The notes: generated by a model not told the origin, from the letters alone. Counted from the first letter of the stretch, positions 37,801 through 40,140 are shown. The stretch: DNA of 64,000 nt from Schizochytrium sp. CCTCC M209059 (GCA_000818945.1 KN805412.1:28684-92683), one strand, 5' to 3'. Made by a program: numbers and translations.

Positions 37801-39168
37801 ATGACCAGTTGATGTGGACGTGCCAACGCTGAGGCGGATTCGGCCAGGCATTTCGTTGAGAGCTTCGCCGGTCTCGAGCACGATCGAGCCGCTGGGTCCG
37901 TCTGTGGCTGAGCCCGTAAAGAGGTTGATGGACCCGGAAGATCCACCACTCGCACTCGACGGCGAACTCGTGATGGTGATGTGACCCGACGAGGAGCCAT
38001 CGCTCGCTCCAGAGGCGAAGATAAGGTCGCCACCCGTGGCAATGGCTGCCCGACCGGCAGAGATTTCGACGTCTCCGCCTCGGTAGATGGAGTCCTCTGC
38101 AGTATTGAGCGCACTACCCGCCTGGATACGAAGCGCCCCGGGCTGCATGATCGCGTCTCCGGTGGACAGCAAAAGGCTTCCCGAGTTGCCCGCAGAAGAG
38201 CTTCCCGAGGTCACGCGAATGTGCCCAGACAGATCCGAGGCGTCCGCAGAGGCAATGTACACGCCGCCGCTGGTGGTGCTCGCGCCTTCTCCGGAGAGAA
38301 GGTCGAGGCGACCTCCGGTGGCGCGAAGCGAGTAACCTGCGCGCAGCACGACGCGACCACCGGTGGCCTCGTTCGACAAACCTGCAAAGAGCTCGACATC
38401 TCCACCTGCGCCAGCGCCGCCCTGGGCAACCGTTCCAGCACCGGTACCCGCCGCAAGGCGGATGTGGCCTCCGGCGCCTCGGTTGAGGCTGTTGCCATCA
38501 CCTGCGTCGATGTTGACATCGCCGCCGCGCTCGTTGACGCCAGTGCGGTTTCCTGCAGCGATACTGACGTCCGTGGCAGATTGCAAGGAGAGCTCGGAGT
38601 CGGTAAGCTCGAACTCGAATCTGTTGCCGGTGTCCTCTGCAGAGCCTGACACGGAGATATGTCCGCCGCCAAAGACTGGATCCGGTTCGACGACCAGGTT
38701 ACCGATGACGCGGTTGATGCCGACGAAGGAGGCCGGGCACGGCGGATCAAAGACGGTTCCGCGGCAGCCGTTGGAGAAGACCTCGGTGAGAATCATGCAC
38801 GAGTTTTCCGATGGGCACCATGCGCAGTCCTCGTGAGAGGCACACGACTCGCAGTCGTCGAATTCGCCGCAGGCCGGCGGGATGGGGCACGAATCCTGGG
38901 GCCCGAGCCAGTCGGGGCAAAAGGTGCCGTTGGCCGTGGGGCCGTGTTCGTCGCCGCCGAGACATCTGAGCGTTGACAAACAGAACCCGCACCCGGGTGT
39001 CTGCAGACAAGGCATGCAGGTGGTCTCGATCTCGTACCAATACGGGTTGTCTCCATTGCTTTGGTGAGCAGTGCAAGCATCGTTGCCCGACTGGCCTGTG
39101 GCCGTCGCCACGAGGGTGGCCGCCACAATGTACTTGAAGAAGAAGAAGAAAATGCTCGTCTGCGCCAT
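4714..39168 (-). CDS. Giant secreted Gly/Ser/Thr-repeat protein with two internal peptidase S74 domains (main frame)
   Basis: Uninterrupted frame of 11,484 residues. The start chosen is the ATG at 39168: it sits in a perfect GCCATGG context and directly precedes a signal peptide. An in-frame ATG at 39222 is the alternative; the frame opens further upstream only at a GTG. Order: signal peptide (about 1-25), Cys-rich PSI-like head (32-144), then repeats built on GGxVxLxAG, SGxIxLxTG and GGxIxLxVG strands about 20-24 residues apart, grouped into supra-repeats near 200 residues, S74 domain 1 (from S6365), about 500 residues of repeats, S74 domain 2 (from S6966), then repeats to the end. I noticed only one Cys in the repeat body. 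N-x-S/T sequons are very frequent. The regular strand-and-turn pattern suggests a beta-solenoid fibre at the cell surface (inference). The frame stops at 4714 because of a 23-nt deletion inside a repeat; the same repeats continue in other frames to the window edge, so this is not the natural C-terminus. Confidence 0.9.
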   Translation of the reverse strand: MAQTSIFFFFFKYIVAATLVATATGQSGNDACTAHQSNGDNPYWYEIETTCMPCLQTPGCGFCLSTLRCLGGDEHGPTANGTFCPDWLGPQDSCPIPPACGEFDDCESCASHEDCAWCPSENSCMILTEVFSNGCRGTVFDPPCPASFVGINRVIGNLVVEPDPVFGGGHISVSGSAEDTGNRFEFELTDSELSLQSATDVSIAAGNRTGVNERGGDVNIDAGDGNSLNRGAGGHIRLAAGTGAGTVAQGGAGAGGDVELFAGLSNEATGGRVVLRAGYSLRATGGRLDLLSGEGASTTSGGVYIASADASDLSGHIRVTSGSSSAGNSGSLLLSTGDAIMQPGALRIQAGSALNTAEDSIYRGGDVEISAGRAAIATGGDLIFASGASDGSSSGHITITSSPSSASGGSSGSINLFTGSATDGPSGSIVLETGEALNEMPGRIRLSVGTSTSTGHGGDIELVAGEATEVTRSGGAVNLNGGAGPRGGPVYLTGGSASGTGSADVGGALELVGGSSSAGYGGTVTIRSGTSTGLGSGDVSVRSAAADTTGTSGSLFLETGDAALGDTGQIRLATGSSSAGSGGTISIAVGIGTSGRGGDLSLRAGRTLDPSLAGGSVVIESGTAQNSASGDVSMHTASSLGDDATAGTGSIDIRTGDTGSGVTGDVTLASGSAQGLGQSGSVVISVGDSGSGSGGTVSLNAGLSSGDGATGGDIELTAGSGTSTTGGSGGDVIIRGGAAGGDVSADGGAEGQGGEVQLHGGFSTDSPGGAVVLEGGESTNNLGGDIRISSGTGTETSSGSVSISTANAGPAGVSGAIALSTGTTSLGNSGTIAITTGAASAGSAGDISVAVGTSEDGDGGNVIIAAGLASSNAATGGQVLITGGEGSDDDLSNGGNGGLVRIQGGEAKGRSTSDAGGNVELAGGISAGGNGGAISITSGAGVERSSGSVLLASSNAGTSGVSGDLVLQSGVATAGDSGSIALETGYATDGKGGSIVLSVGAGDMGDGGDIRLTAGTSLDAASAGGAVEIRAGQGSSAHSADGGDGGHMGIYGGEARGTASIDAGGDVDIHGGRSFAGTGGSLRISSGASTGTSSGHIIIDTSNAGSTGISGAMTLSTGTSSFGDSGFVSVVTGKAMGGKGGFINLFVGEGNYGEGGHVSISAGKTTDSSGASGGYIAMTTGYSAQTSSGSFSLRTPNAGLIGVSGGISLSTGTTSDGNSGMIGLGTGEANEGHGGDIRLYVGTGHSGDGGDVLITAGEATDAATVGGDIILTAGEGSSEDFSNGGNGGKIQLFGGAAQGTSSYDTGGNIELQGGYARQASGGDITLTSGFSKQTTSGHVVIVTADAGVKGVSGSISLATGETSDGPSGAFYVTTGDANNGNAGNIELFVGSGNSGSGGDVFVTAGETTAKSGSGGDIRMATGYSTETSSGSFFLDTPNAGKSGVSGAMHFNTGTSSKGDTGQISFDTGTANRGSGGSFTVQVGTGNSGNGGHVSLIAGESSSDKKAGGHVEIRGGLGSSSNGANGGDGGNVTIIGGEALGGDEEDLGGFVNITGGQAYKGTGGSILLTTGFGRETSSGRVNISTADAGKEGVSGSISLVTGHSSAGDSGIVRMRSGNAEDGKGGNIELYVGKGDCGNGGDVNITAGDTSQARTQGGSIEMRAGTGSSTSNSDGGNGGDVHVYGGRAAGLNARDRGGNITLEAGPSAMGTGGSILMKTGYSSRRSSGEFILETADAGEAGVSGRMVLRTGTASDGDSGYVHIETGTAFDGKAGHINMTVGSGAVGNGGAVYITAGNTTDMRNEASGGTITVTSGASLASSSGDISISTPDAGEEGVSGAIRLWTGTTSMGNSGLYAITTGRATDGRGGSFLVQVGTGTGSGYNLGGNITMRAGNTTSPATRGGPVEITAGNGLSTDNSNGGSGGHVNLTAGLAAGKASVNTGGNVNINAGASARGTGGNIYIASGRSSTHSSGSVTILTSDSGANGVSGGMSFSTGKALAGSSGGFNVTTGNATDGRGGDIKILVGTGDSGRGGNILLAAGRTNSDSRTGGSIELASGLGAVEDSGYINLQTSDSGSAGRSGYIKLETGYGTGDSSGGIDLMSGNSTGGHGGDIRLLVGTGQRLSGGAVVIDAGDTSAATYTGGSINITSGKGISSTSGAIAISTPSGGSGAGGASGFVRISTGEATKGSSGAILLSTGDATKSGAGGRIDLSVGSATKGTGGRVRIEAGETSEEKMHGGPVEILGGNNTDSGAGFGGRVLIRAGATLGSDARSNTGGEVYVAAGLSQGGFGGNLTMLSGKGLKGSSGNVTIASADAGSRGVSGNIRLATGTSSFGSSGSLAIATGTSRLNGRGGNISLTVGTGSIGNGGNVTIQAGNMTATGATGGSIAIATGMSEASSSGSIVIRTAKAANARGSSGSIQLSTGPALNGPAGEIKMATGAAEIGANISLTVGPGTQGDGGQIALRAGNTTQGQGGRLSLTAGAGLSIDETEGGDGGDIEIRGGVAFGRSASNAAGGHVLVAGGLAQTVTGGNVTLRSGASSATSSGGITVETADAGISGVSGGISIGTGISSKGDSGAIVISTGDAEGSSGSISIIGGDADDGPGAMLSLVAGSTSRDNNEADATGGALTLESGTSARTSSGEISIRTPNGGSAGGTSGSIALSTGNATEGNAGNITLTSGYGINGRAGTISLDVGASMSGQGADLILSGGDTLTKEGETGGHVSITSGASERTTSGNVIIATADSGADGASGFVSLSTGDSVGQDSGVITLATGDASDATAGGIRLHVGTGSSGAGGNVEVSAGDVAGDSAKSGGSLHLESGSSSLGSSGDILIETAAATYATAKSGSISLLTGETVGAESGQLLLQTGDSTNGAGGDIRIQVGAGSKNPDGGEIVIDAGASTGGNGGDVTLTSGASDEASSGSVIIRTHSSDGSDGSSGDIEISSGNSSDANSGSLRLFTGMSDAAAGGTISLQVGNGVSGAGGDVVLTAGNMTSRDAGAGGSIRILSGASTTSASGSVRIESQAASEDGSGEIILASGAGSDEATSGNLRLGTGSTNAGVSGSVRIAVGRASTASAGDVDILAGNSESIVSNDKAGDVNLVAGNGTSSSQGQGGSISLRSGNSAGSLKTAGAINLQAGRAAGQGEGGSISILSGESRLGTTGSISLASADADAGSSGSTGQLAFATGTADSGDSGSVVIETGNTDLGDAGSIRLQPGKTNRGQAGDVLFTAGASESTTGGSIVLTSGASDDTSSGAVSIVTAEGGSEGVSGAISLSTGASHDADSGEISIQTGDAEGTGAVAGAITLRVGESADEAGSNITMLAGSTASSRVGGSVNITTGRSSQTSSGSILLQTSSAGAAVSGQGGVSGKVQVLTGVATRGSSGEVELSTGSAQTSGGNIRLQVGTGSSGVGGGIYLRAGNVTGSAATTGGTISLLSGYSSATTSGSVLIATPNAGILGDSGALRLNTGDAASGGSGSVLLSTGRGAAGAAGSIFLSVGDTTGGREPAGNISLTAGAAMGTGDQGGAIYITSGSSDEGESGVIEMKTASAEGTEGRSGSMLLATGSSVDADSGTLTISTGDSGDAAGGALDIFAGSGSAGKGGLLTLRAGNQSSGDGGNVIISAGGSSHGASGSIVLLTPSSFEDETGSIRISTGSAASDKSGRISLSTGDVDGSGSADAAGSIQIAAGSTRTAQGANVSVSAGNSELSAGGDLYLDAGNATTDAATRGGHVYVSGGTTVSSATSSVGGAVTIEAGSARRGTGGAVEIFSGKSSTANTGEILIRTASAEASTGKRSGAVTIATGGTEEGPSGEILLQTGTASSGYGGSIKLSVGDGDSGKGGSITLDAGYSTGASGGDVEITSGRSGYHSTGSVSISTADVDASTANSGLISLQTGTSGKTGGSSGAILLQTADSPKGASGSISILVGKSNGLRAGGGNLTTRAGDSDDGTGGSVLISSGASDSLLHKSGSLTFRTANAMATSGAVYIASGNATTYSSGSVSIVSGSGADGAGKISLTAGKATQGEAADVEITAGATGQAAMSETGGSVILTSGKSERVSSGSILLQTANAGTLAGATSGHIALVTGSAAKGDTGEVLLSTGDAGDGSAGRISLSVGSSTDAQGGSLDLRAGDVTSGGFEAGSVALRSGASSESSSGSISLETSDAAQSGASGLVRINTGTTAEGSSGTISLQTGAATDGKGGDIILKVGSGDSGTAGAVEISAGGMTNTAGGDVTISSGSSTQTHSGNLVIESPSGGVNGNSGTLRLSTGAGGVTSGSSGEIILETAGASMGESGSITLSVGQASEDGGSILLQAGQSSSESGGNLTMFAGTSQTGAGGSVNITSGSGRSQSGNVTIASSHATYQDGRSGSLILASGTSHETAGSLTFSVGRTLGSSNQGGSVQIYAGNATSSTGGEIIIQSGGSTTSSSGAIRIKTSGSGSGGTSGPIYLSTGFAMEDASGAIRIVTGDAEAGRAGNIDITVGSGESGDGGSVSITAGHTRAVNHVGGDIAITSGSSVSSSSGGVAIATASGGSAGQSGAINLSTGSGDAQGSGAIRVRTGNSASASAGGIFIQPGDSDTVDTADDGVVRIAAGDVSHGTAPGVSVLGGSSGTSSSGNVSIASQDAGTSGSSGRISLETGLGGSDEGSSGGIYVATGDVPSDGAAGSIDLLVGSSVDTAGSNISLTAGYSAGNSETGGSVILSSGGSARADSGRIILSTAQAGSQGNSGGIVLDTGSAEEGDSGSIILSTGSSESRGVAGDITVAVGESSAGDGGLISLVAGKTIAPGADGGSVEILSGETKSATSGLVRIASAAASESGGSMSGSVEIETGDSVSSSTGSVGIRTGSAATSSGDIILENGASESGIGGSISILAGSSSSNTGGSISLIAGSSDVRRSGSIQIATSSAGALATSGDISLLTAGGPGGSGGLSLHTGGSEDGASGSISLVAGTAEQGGNVDVAAGNTTGSFRAGNLTLSAGHHSANVASGGGGNIFVRAGGDDSSRSHSSLGGGDIRLDAGSAAGARPGGAISLSTGASGGRSSGSFSVQTASGEATTGAISLATGDSQEAPSGSVEISTGSALSESAGSINLSVGASAEAGGDINLHAGISATSVGGRVDILSGASSTATGSSGDISIASAGETGAHPGGTGAVTLASGSGSGATGGIELSTGDSSSRKAGSVSIAVGSSASGSGSGVEISAGSQVALTSSASRAGGNIELRSGESSLSSSGAISISTPDAGLKGSSGSISLSVGAATSSLSGGSITLASGGASSGTGGSIDILSGAATNGRGGAISVTVGRSASGSGGDILIASGTSDGASGGLVNISAGAGDDRGGNLVIGAGPSYGTSTRNSLGGNLNISAGLSRKALGGNLTIESGASLTSNSGNLAIATGSAEETSGTLSLATGRAAVGSSGTLQLRTGVASDGKAGGIEIAAGASKASSAGADVSIMAGNATEEDASGGRLRLFSGPGEAISGSVSLGSPSSSLSGSVQIASGEATNGDSGAVFLGSGASTHGTSGSVTIGAGSGTRGTGGDVFLSAGSQSTGEGTTGGAINLQSGASSASTSGDVNIATASAGEAGVSGKISLSTGTSSVGDSGMLSLTTGDADYGAAGNIAISIGVASVGTGGNFTLDAGNSTSNRDGARGGSVTIRSGYSSEASSGPIQIETAMGGAAGDSGILALGSGAAVLGNSGAVILGSGSSAAGTSGAVRLTTGTSVSDGMAGNIELEVGESQDGNGGDVVIFAGNTSAAGNSGGNVYLHAGGGGDFASSGSIFLATNASGLGSGGISLSTGAASSTSAKSGSVSITTGSSALDEAGAINIVPGATGSESHAGARVLIAGGNSEFLTGGKLTFRSGASLTSSSGDVEILTSEVQAGSSGKVLLQSGASTIGDTGSIELSTGDVGSSGQAGAISLSAGSSDSAQGAGISLRAGETTMRASSGGEVSIVSGASLDSGPTGGVSLSTADSTDGATGDISLVTGVATGASSGAIRLSTGASAADGAAGEIVLAVGGADEGAGGNIELSAGAGTTVGGSLLMQSGEAPSGETTGSVAISSADATSADSGMVTFGSGASSSGSSGIASVVSGDGAAAGAVRVSAGSSSVATSGAKVEIQAGAATAELSTGGDVSILSGEGIRGSGSIALGSADSSSLGSGTVSIATGAAGSNAMHNSGELSLSTGSAGNSGGVSISTGAAETAQAGSIDLLVGDSAGATGGNIVLSAGAASASGGSVSITGGEGPTLSGDVRIRGGAVPSGGSTGGNVVVASGGTDASVELQTSAGDAVVTVDDSGALTLKSYLSEAITVDAAGTLDFQARSAIGTRFWSSTGNETLFRIEDDEVDSHVPLHTPSTQSSSDSRIKRDIQDADKNEILQRLQTIEVKKYKYTEEWAKVRRHDGSSVRGVIAQQLREVFPEHVSVKPWGIPEQGIWYEDFHVIDKVGLIIDLVAAMQEQHAHFTIGASNVGGSSSVAIQSTEGTEDRPDTGHVSLASGKTFYGSSGSVSIQSGDAREGPVGDIEVMVGTDNGTVANVGGALRLSAGAKRSGRGGDLIAVAGAGSTVGGTARVSAGDGSAGEGGAIRLAAGSSNSAAGGRASLSGGDSSLAEGGHVDITAGSSLGDAQGGSVHLQSGGSSLGGDSGNVSIATAESLNAQSGDISIATGASNLGVAGSIRLVSGDSSMQAGDLGFAAGSSTTGLGGSVRISSGASTGLDAGNLELIAGDGRAAAGNVSILAGASSSALGGTILLRAGGGLGSTEGGDLVAQAGFSEEGVGGALVFASGSGAEETGRVEISSAVSSGETGGISVVSGASAAGSSGDVYLASGRAASSSGSIVLETGNSTGATAGNIELRAGSGPSSGSVLMTPGDGPTSGVFIQDALQEPRVEVSSAGEVRLSSSPSEDVVFEPGHDTRIEFSNSESEFTIGNTENMVDGNITFRIRQDEIYSHVPIQATSVVYPSDRRIKQNIEDVDQASVYHRLQQVEMKQYEYNAQWRSIRGMTESKVVRGVIAQQLREVFPEYINIISNLSFPDKNFALEEFHEVNKQAITLDILGAFQVQHKRFTLGVDGTDKSASVRVTTADGGDYYSAATAGVGASGDIDITTGNAVMGKAGDVNIATGSSTSGAAGSINIGPGVSDSSSGGKLTLRAGEARAEAMQGGDIVIEAGSSALATGGALELATAASSAQGSGSIHVASGAVSSAATSGMLSLGTGSSQGRAGDIEVNPGSSQSGAAALRLVGGSSYEAQGQGGAVEVSTGASFSEGQSGNLALRSADSDQSSGRVELSSGVAQGATSGGVLVQTGEASSQSGELALRTGATSKGPAGSIVLAAGESSSIGGSIALSSGSAPNGGTAGDISLNAGSGTSGGKLSFSAGESTAEGGGSVAIQAGTSSATTLESAQGGEVMIEAGASALGTGGQASLVGGNGANGGGLSLRSGSSSNGLTNDITIQGGDVLFVEDVELLEATMDSQATAFNAGPVTVRGGTSRVTGVTGGWLDLRGGAGASDRISGGSVLIYSGEGGGQGSSGNITFASAASSATGNVRIASGAAAELDSGNIVVASGNSGGGKSGNVTLRAGNAGESSAGSVFIESGSSDVVAGDVRISAGASNEARGGAIELRTIAGAETVAGDIVIAPGDSTSGDEGLGSAGSVVLRAASDSGEASGGDILIEGGGARNVDGRGGQISISAGSANKFTGGMLSLVSGSSVLGSSGEVIISSAEAPEEISGSVAVTSGTANLQSGDVEVLSGAADQRSGDLRLRVGAGASNAGTLQVLGGQSTRGLGGDIEVLSGATETGSRTGAISISSAGGEEKGVKSGDLTLASGRATEGVSGSIAISAGHGGQGGGSLDFQAGPSDESFGGSVALSAGASREDQAGSVEILGGTSSSANGGAVAIHAGDGSTGAGDLSLGAGSTTGREASGGSVSISAGSAGTSGIGGDLMMQAGAGSRKFRGGHAVLRSGDTTEKGGVGGDVLFQTGSNDAGGSGSIGLTTGANSLTSGSIELTTSDAVEQSGSIVLSTGSTDEEGETAGSIELSVGATATGDGASIIARAGKATGEASPGGGIDLSAGSSQDGLGGLTQISGGASTSGSQAGSVSIVGGEATKGIGGHINLTAGVGQSLGGSLVFHGGEALENGGNVEVESGAATRGESGFLKMRTADSSQGDSGAVLVESGSSRSEQSGSLDFKSGDARSSGSVSLSTGASSFGSGNLLMATGDSTSAAAGTVQLTGGASTASTGGSIEVTGGHGNRNGGSIRLATGEGLSSGTFEAGTGEATSQSGNVVLSTGESIKTGAVHLLSGNASTQAGGVLIQAGISRATTKGASVTVASGGTRGAGAETGDIVLFTASSELGSSGLVNLTGGYGARQGGSVFLAGGSSILKGGNIDLRAGGASQGSAGDVSFLAGNASSSASAGSVEIRAGNGEAFSGGDILISGGASSLAKSGSVFIETTEGFSSGSGAITLATGAGDGGPTGRLRFRTGDSGSAAAGNVEIAAGKSSKTAGSTVAISAGNTTGSNDGGTVQIQGGATATGKGGLLHLLSGASTSGSTGDIMLETRRGQGSGNVTIRSGIGSQVSGPVLMASGNTTEGKSGDVRIEVGAATSTTASPGTLRIHGGHAVGRSTPGGAIVMESGAHAGANSSGTISIRSADSKQSGTGSISLASGSGPASSGDVSIRTGDSTSAGAAGDILLSVGATSLSEAQGGSISALAGASKEGAGGGITLTTGSGATTSGQLNLATGKAGDGNSGSAFFSTGDAAEVSGSMAISTGDASDGGAGNLTLQGGRSWSMSGGNVDLIGGAGQQGGGRIQLEAGATTQGQGAAITLVAGESASGPGGNVKIAAGEGSSLGGAIEVVTGTGAAQSGAISVGTAAATLTDAASGAIDMSTGSASRTAGAIAIKVGQTTAGPSGGALDLASGTATAGSSVGGRLSLKAGNGTGTGGTATLLAGHSPSGSGGNLTIAAGFGQGRGGHVKVQGGASVSGIAGDVRITGGDSAGTSRAGSVHIAAGDSVGAVVGADVIVRSGQSSQGVSGLVNVSTAAAGGSSGSLSLFSGLAGAASGDVTIQTGQAGDAAGNIRVQAGSSLSADTGAHVLINAGAVTASRATGGALNLTAGLSSTGVGGAVALRAGSSIENMGGKILVSSGSGPSGSGQVTLESAAAASEASGAVTLQSGTSPTGVSGSVTVASGSGLQGGAISLLVGNSTRETGGDVTINAGRTLTTATAGSVRVNAGTSTGGMGGSAVILGGVGVTQGGNATLGTGAASNGASGSLSLFTADSVSAGSGSATLKTGAASAGSTGKLTLATGTASAGAAGNIDVVAGSSASANGAQVRVNAGNATRAGIGGDVLIGGGHALSAARGGHVSVSAGSSTRGTGGQVAVLSGDGAVMSGSASFGSANGTASSGGVSMRSGLAAAGASGSVRIATGDASVSAGSITVEAGASQQQAGADVRVSAGASSSAEGGSIRMTSGAGASESGELVMSTANAASLSGDITLMSGASSQESGAVQLGSGMAPSKTGNVDVMVGDAATGQGGNLTLQSGFSGGSRLGGRVLIQAGSSAASSGGSVDIAAGSAQGAGSSAGGTVTITSGGGTAASGAVLVSTPKSAVSGFIRIASGNATTSSGGIAIAVGEGSAAGALLLAGGKSTSRTQGGSLTMHAGASTSGMGGNAVLRGGNATGGSAQGGALHLASGSSVGGESGGILLETPVAVSAASGAVVLQTGDSSTERSGAFLVQTGNASSDSAGDISVHVGNSLGGDADGGMVDVRAGAASGKGSGGDLALTSGSGGSGGSGGDILVQGGSGASLGGSIRVQSGPSSTLQSGEVLISSADASAAGVASGPVRVATGVVASGTAGNLTLEGGQSQGSGSGGHVLIAAGSSADRAGGSVEVATGSSTATTSGNLTLSSGSGPSSGSVQIASGATSAGRGGNIRIAVGASAGSIYDGGNVTLAAGSASRRGGQVLVHGGDSATAKGGAIVISAGASESAVGGAVTLRSGASETSDSGDIEISTPDAERSGAVSGDILLETGLGIGAQAGQIALVSGNGQSSRGGEIVATAGNSTKGSGGGISLQAGASSDTSLADSDGGAIHLASGDGNAGGGNITLAGGSGSSLSGGSVRVSTGPSSRAVSGEFSVETAASGASGRIRLATGPGAAGASGEISLQTGTAKSGSAGSVRVSAGESPAGRGAAVMIAAGASGLYSGGNITLETGEGATNGGNLVMSTGAGLGGRGGHVLVTAGESMSDDGAAIVFQAGSTSGIFATGGNLSFWGGSGYSGGPVEFYGGNATKGAGGNMKLLSGGSESGDSGDVLVHTADALSSGSSGKVHFTSGSAEAGDTGDLLFATGNSADGHAGGVSVLVGDSASGVGGDVIIQAGSSESETGGSVSIAAGFGQKTTSGSVLIHSEDSGPLGRSGSIQFYTGAAAVGASGSISFETGDSANGASGNMWFSPGLGKFDRGGNVSFTGGSSTTHRGGQVSFDTGRGLATSSGDLLFATGDAGRSGVSGQILLRTGTSSQGSSGTVHFSTGKALSGSAGNIEFFVGNSTDSRGGNITMVAGTSNSRAGGNVQIYSGSGTSSSSGNVTIASREAGTSGVSGELQLFTGNSIKANTGLINITTGSTPAGRAGRFHVQVGLSGSGAGGSVFVAAGNSTKATGGGIVIRSGSGEATSSGKINFYTPNAGVKGQSGDIAVWTGNSTAGRTGSLSFVTGTSSKGAAGNVRIFVGASTGIKGGHVNITAGTSDELTGGDIYLQSGNGTATTSGKIVIETARAGLLGATGMVAVRSGDAGAGSTGQVQLTTGRASTGRAGNISLTVGSGDSGAGGDITLSAGPTRGVLGLTGGGISIVSGKSAEFSSGSIYIATSNAGNSGVSGAMSLSTGIATLGSSGEIQLETGRSSLGGKGGDISLVVGKGTLNEGGDVKVRAGNTTHETGGSISLHSGYGSATSSGAITLKTLNSGLTGVSGPVLVSTGTTTYGASGEIRLSTGTALSSNGGAISLLVGTGDTQGGAITLDAGDSRDVTGGDITLTTGAGTATSSGALLFATADAGTSGVSGTAEVRTGSATAGSSGEILLSTGAAAGGKGGDISLLVGNGNTGQGGDIILVAGLSSPATGGKVTLTSGVGTATSSGNIELATASGGVAGTSGAISIATGSAVNGNTGEFKVTTGAATSGTGGDISLTVGSGDSGAGGLVAVSAGETSALTGGSVTMTTGYGSTTSSGNMRLQTAVAGSTGISGAIEVFSGSAGNGDTGEVKLSTGAATSGKGGDISLLVGDGDSAAGGKITITAGLSSADSEAGGAVEITGGEGSSATGSRGGAVTIAGGAATDETGGTISMTSGASTDTTSGNIELVTADGGTTGYSGAVTVTTGDAGDGDTGEFKVTTGAATSGKGGDISLIVGSGDSGAGGLVDITAGETSALTGGSVGLTTGYGSTASSGHMRLETAVAGSTGTSGSITMETGSAGNLDGRRNVWQGR
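17953..18273 (-). other. Peptidase S74 (intramolecular chaperone) domain 2
   Basis: Second S74 copy, clearly paralogous to the first but diverged: SDRRIKQNI, then KQYEY, then an identical GVIAQQLREVFPE block. The Ser (6966) and Lys (6971) of the dyad are both present. It too is preceded by a FRIxxDEIxSHVPI-type linker. The 601 residues from the first Ser to this Ser would form a middle fragment if both sites cleave (inference from family behaviour). Confidence 0.88.
19762..20076 (-). other. Peptidase S74 (intramolecular chaperone) domain 1
   Basis: Begins with SDSRIKRDI and continues through KKYKY and GVIAQQLREVFPE, the hallmark blocks of the S74/ICA domain of phage tailspikes and of eukaryotic MYRF. 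The nucleophile Ser (residue 6365) and the Lys five residues later (6370) match the Ser/Lys dyad spacing known from endosialidase and MYRF. The roughly 20 residues before it (LFRIEDDEV...VPLH) resemble the shaft-to-chaperone linker seen before S74 domains. Known family members trimerise and cleave just before this Ser. Unusually, thousands of residues follow instead of the chain end. Confidence 0.88.
38737..39075 (-). other. Cysteine-rich PSI-like head of the giant protein
   Basis: Residues about 32-144 carry about 16 Cys in two blocks. The second contains the CESC...CAWC...C pattern characteristic of PSI (plexin-semaphorin-integrin) modules; the first has a similar CMPC...CGFC...C spacing. 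Disulfide-bonded PSI modules are extracellular, which agrees with the signal peptide. Beyond this head the protein has almost no Cys, so it is the only disulfide-stabilised region visible. Confidence 0.65.
39097..39168 (-). other. Signal peptide of the giant repeat protein
   Basis: The first 24 or so residues after the ATG at 39168 are a short polar start, then a hydrophobic core (five Phe followed by KYIVAATLVATAT), then small residues suitable for a signal peptidase site before GQSGND. This places the protein in the secretory pathway. Starting at the ATG at 39222 would only lengthen the basic n-region by 18 residues. Confidence 0.8.
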
Positions 39169-39934
39169 GGCCGGTTTCGCTGCGAAGCGGCGCCGGTTCG
39201 AGTGGCTAAGAGGAGCGCTCATGTTGATCGTGTTCTTGATGATGATGGTGGTGCACGGAAGATATTCGAGCCCTATGCCCGGTCTCCGATGTGCCACGGT
39301 GTTGTCGCTCCGCTTGCAAATGCACTAACGCCTCAGACTCTGGGCGTCTAATGCCGCTGCAAGTGCGACCTTGTACTCTTGTTGTTTGTTCTTCGTTCCC
39401 CTTGGAAGGGATGAACCGAAGTAACTAGTAATCTGCGATACCTAGCGTTCGCGCGTACTTGCTTGCGCACGTACTACAACAGCAAGGTGCGCAGATCGTC
39501 CTCGGAACGTGCCTGATCTCCAACGTCGCCGCGGAGTTCACCACGCTCGCCTTGCTTGTCCTTCCTGGCTCGGAGAAACAGCAAGCAAAGAAAGACTCGA
39601 GACGAAAAGAAAAGATAAGGTCTTCGAGTGGCCTGGGCAACCGCCGTTGGCCTCTCTCGACGCCGACTCCTCTTCTCTCCCGCTCCTCGCTCGCCCCTGT
39701 CCAGAAAAGCCTCGCGACCAGGCGCAGACCCTCGCGGGAGGGTCTCCTGCTCGCTCCCTCTCGCGCTCGCGGCCTGCCGCCCGCGCCCTCGCCGCTGGCC
39801 GCCGTGCGCCGGCCGTCCGGGCGACCGATGCTCGATCGCCTGCCTGCCTGCCTCTCTCTGCAATCTCTAGCGCTGCTCGCTCGCGCGCGCGGAGCGGACC
39901 TCCGCCAGCCGACCAACCGACCGCGCGCGGCCAG

Positions 39935-39992
39935 NNNNNNNNNNNNNNNNNNNNNNNNNNNNNNNNNNNNNNNNNNNNNNNNNNNNNNNNNN
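39935..39992. other. Assembly gap (58 N)
   Basis: Run of 58 N between GC-rich flanks and just before a long pyrimidine tract. The unusual length suggests an estimated scaffold gap rather than a fixed placeholder. Confidence 0.99.
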
Positions 39993-40019
39993 GCCGAGGC
40001 AGGCAGCGCGCCGATCGAT

Positions 40020-40140
40020 CGCCTTCTGCTTCTTTCGAGTCTTTCCTGCTTTCTTTCCCCTTTCTTTCTTTCTTTCCTCCTTTCTTTCTTTCTTTCCTTT
40101 TATTTTTCCTCCCTCCCTTTCTTTCTTATTGTCTTGCCCT
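40020..40140. repeat. Polypyrimidine TTTC/TTCC tract
   Basis: About 120 bp of almost pure C/T on the plus strand, mostly TTTC and TTCC units, immediately right of the N gap. Low-complexity DNA of this kind commonly breaks assemblies. Confidence 0.85.

Noticed and set aside
5099..38836. Dozens of plus-strand frames of 60-320 codons opposite the giant gene
   Set aside because: They are shadow frames: repetitive Pro-rich strings with no start context or domain.
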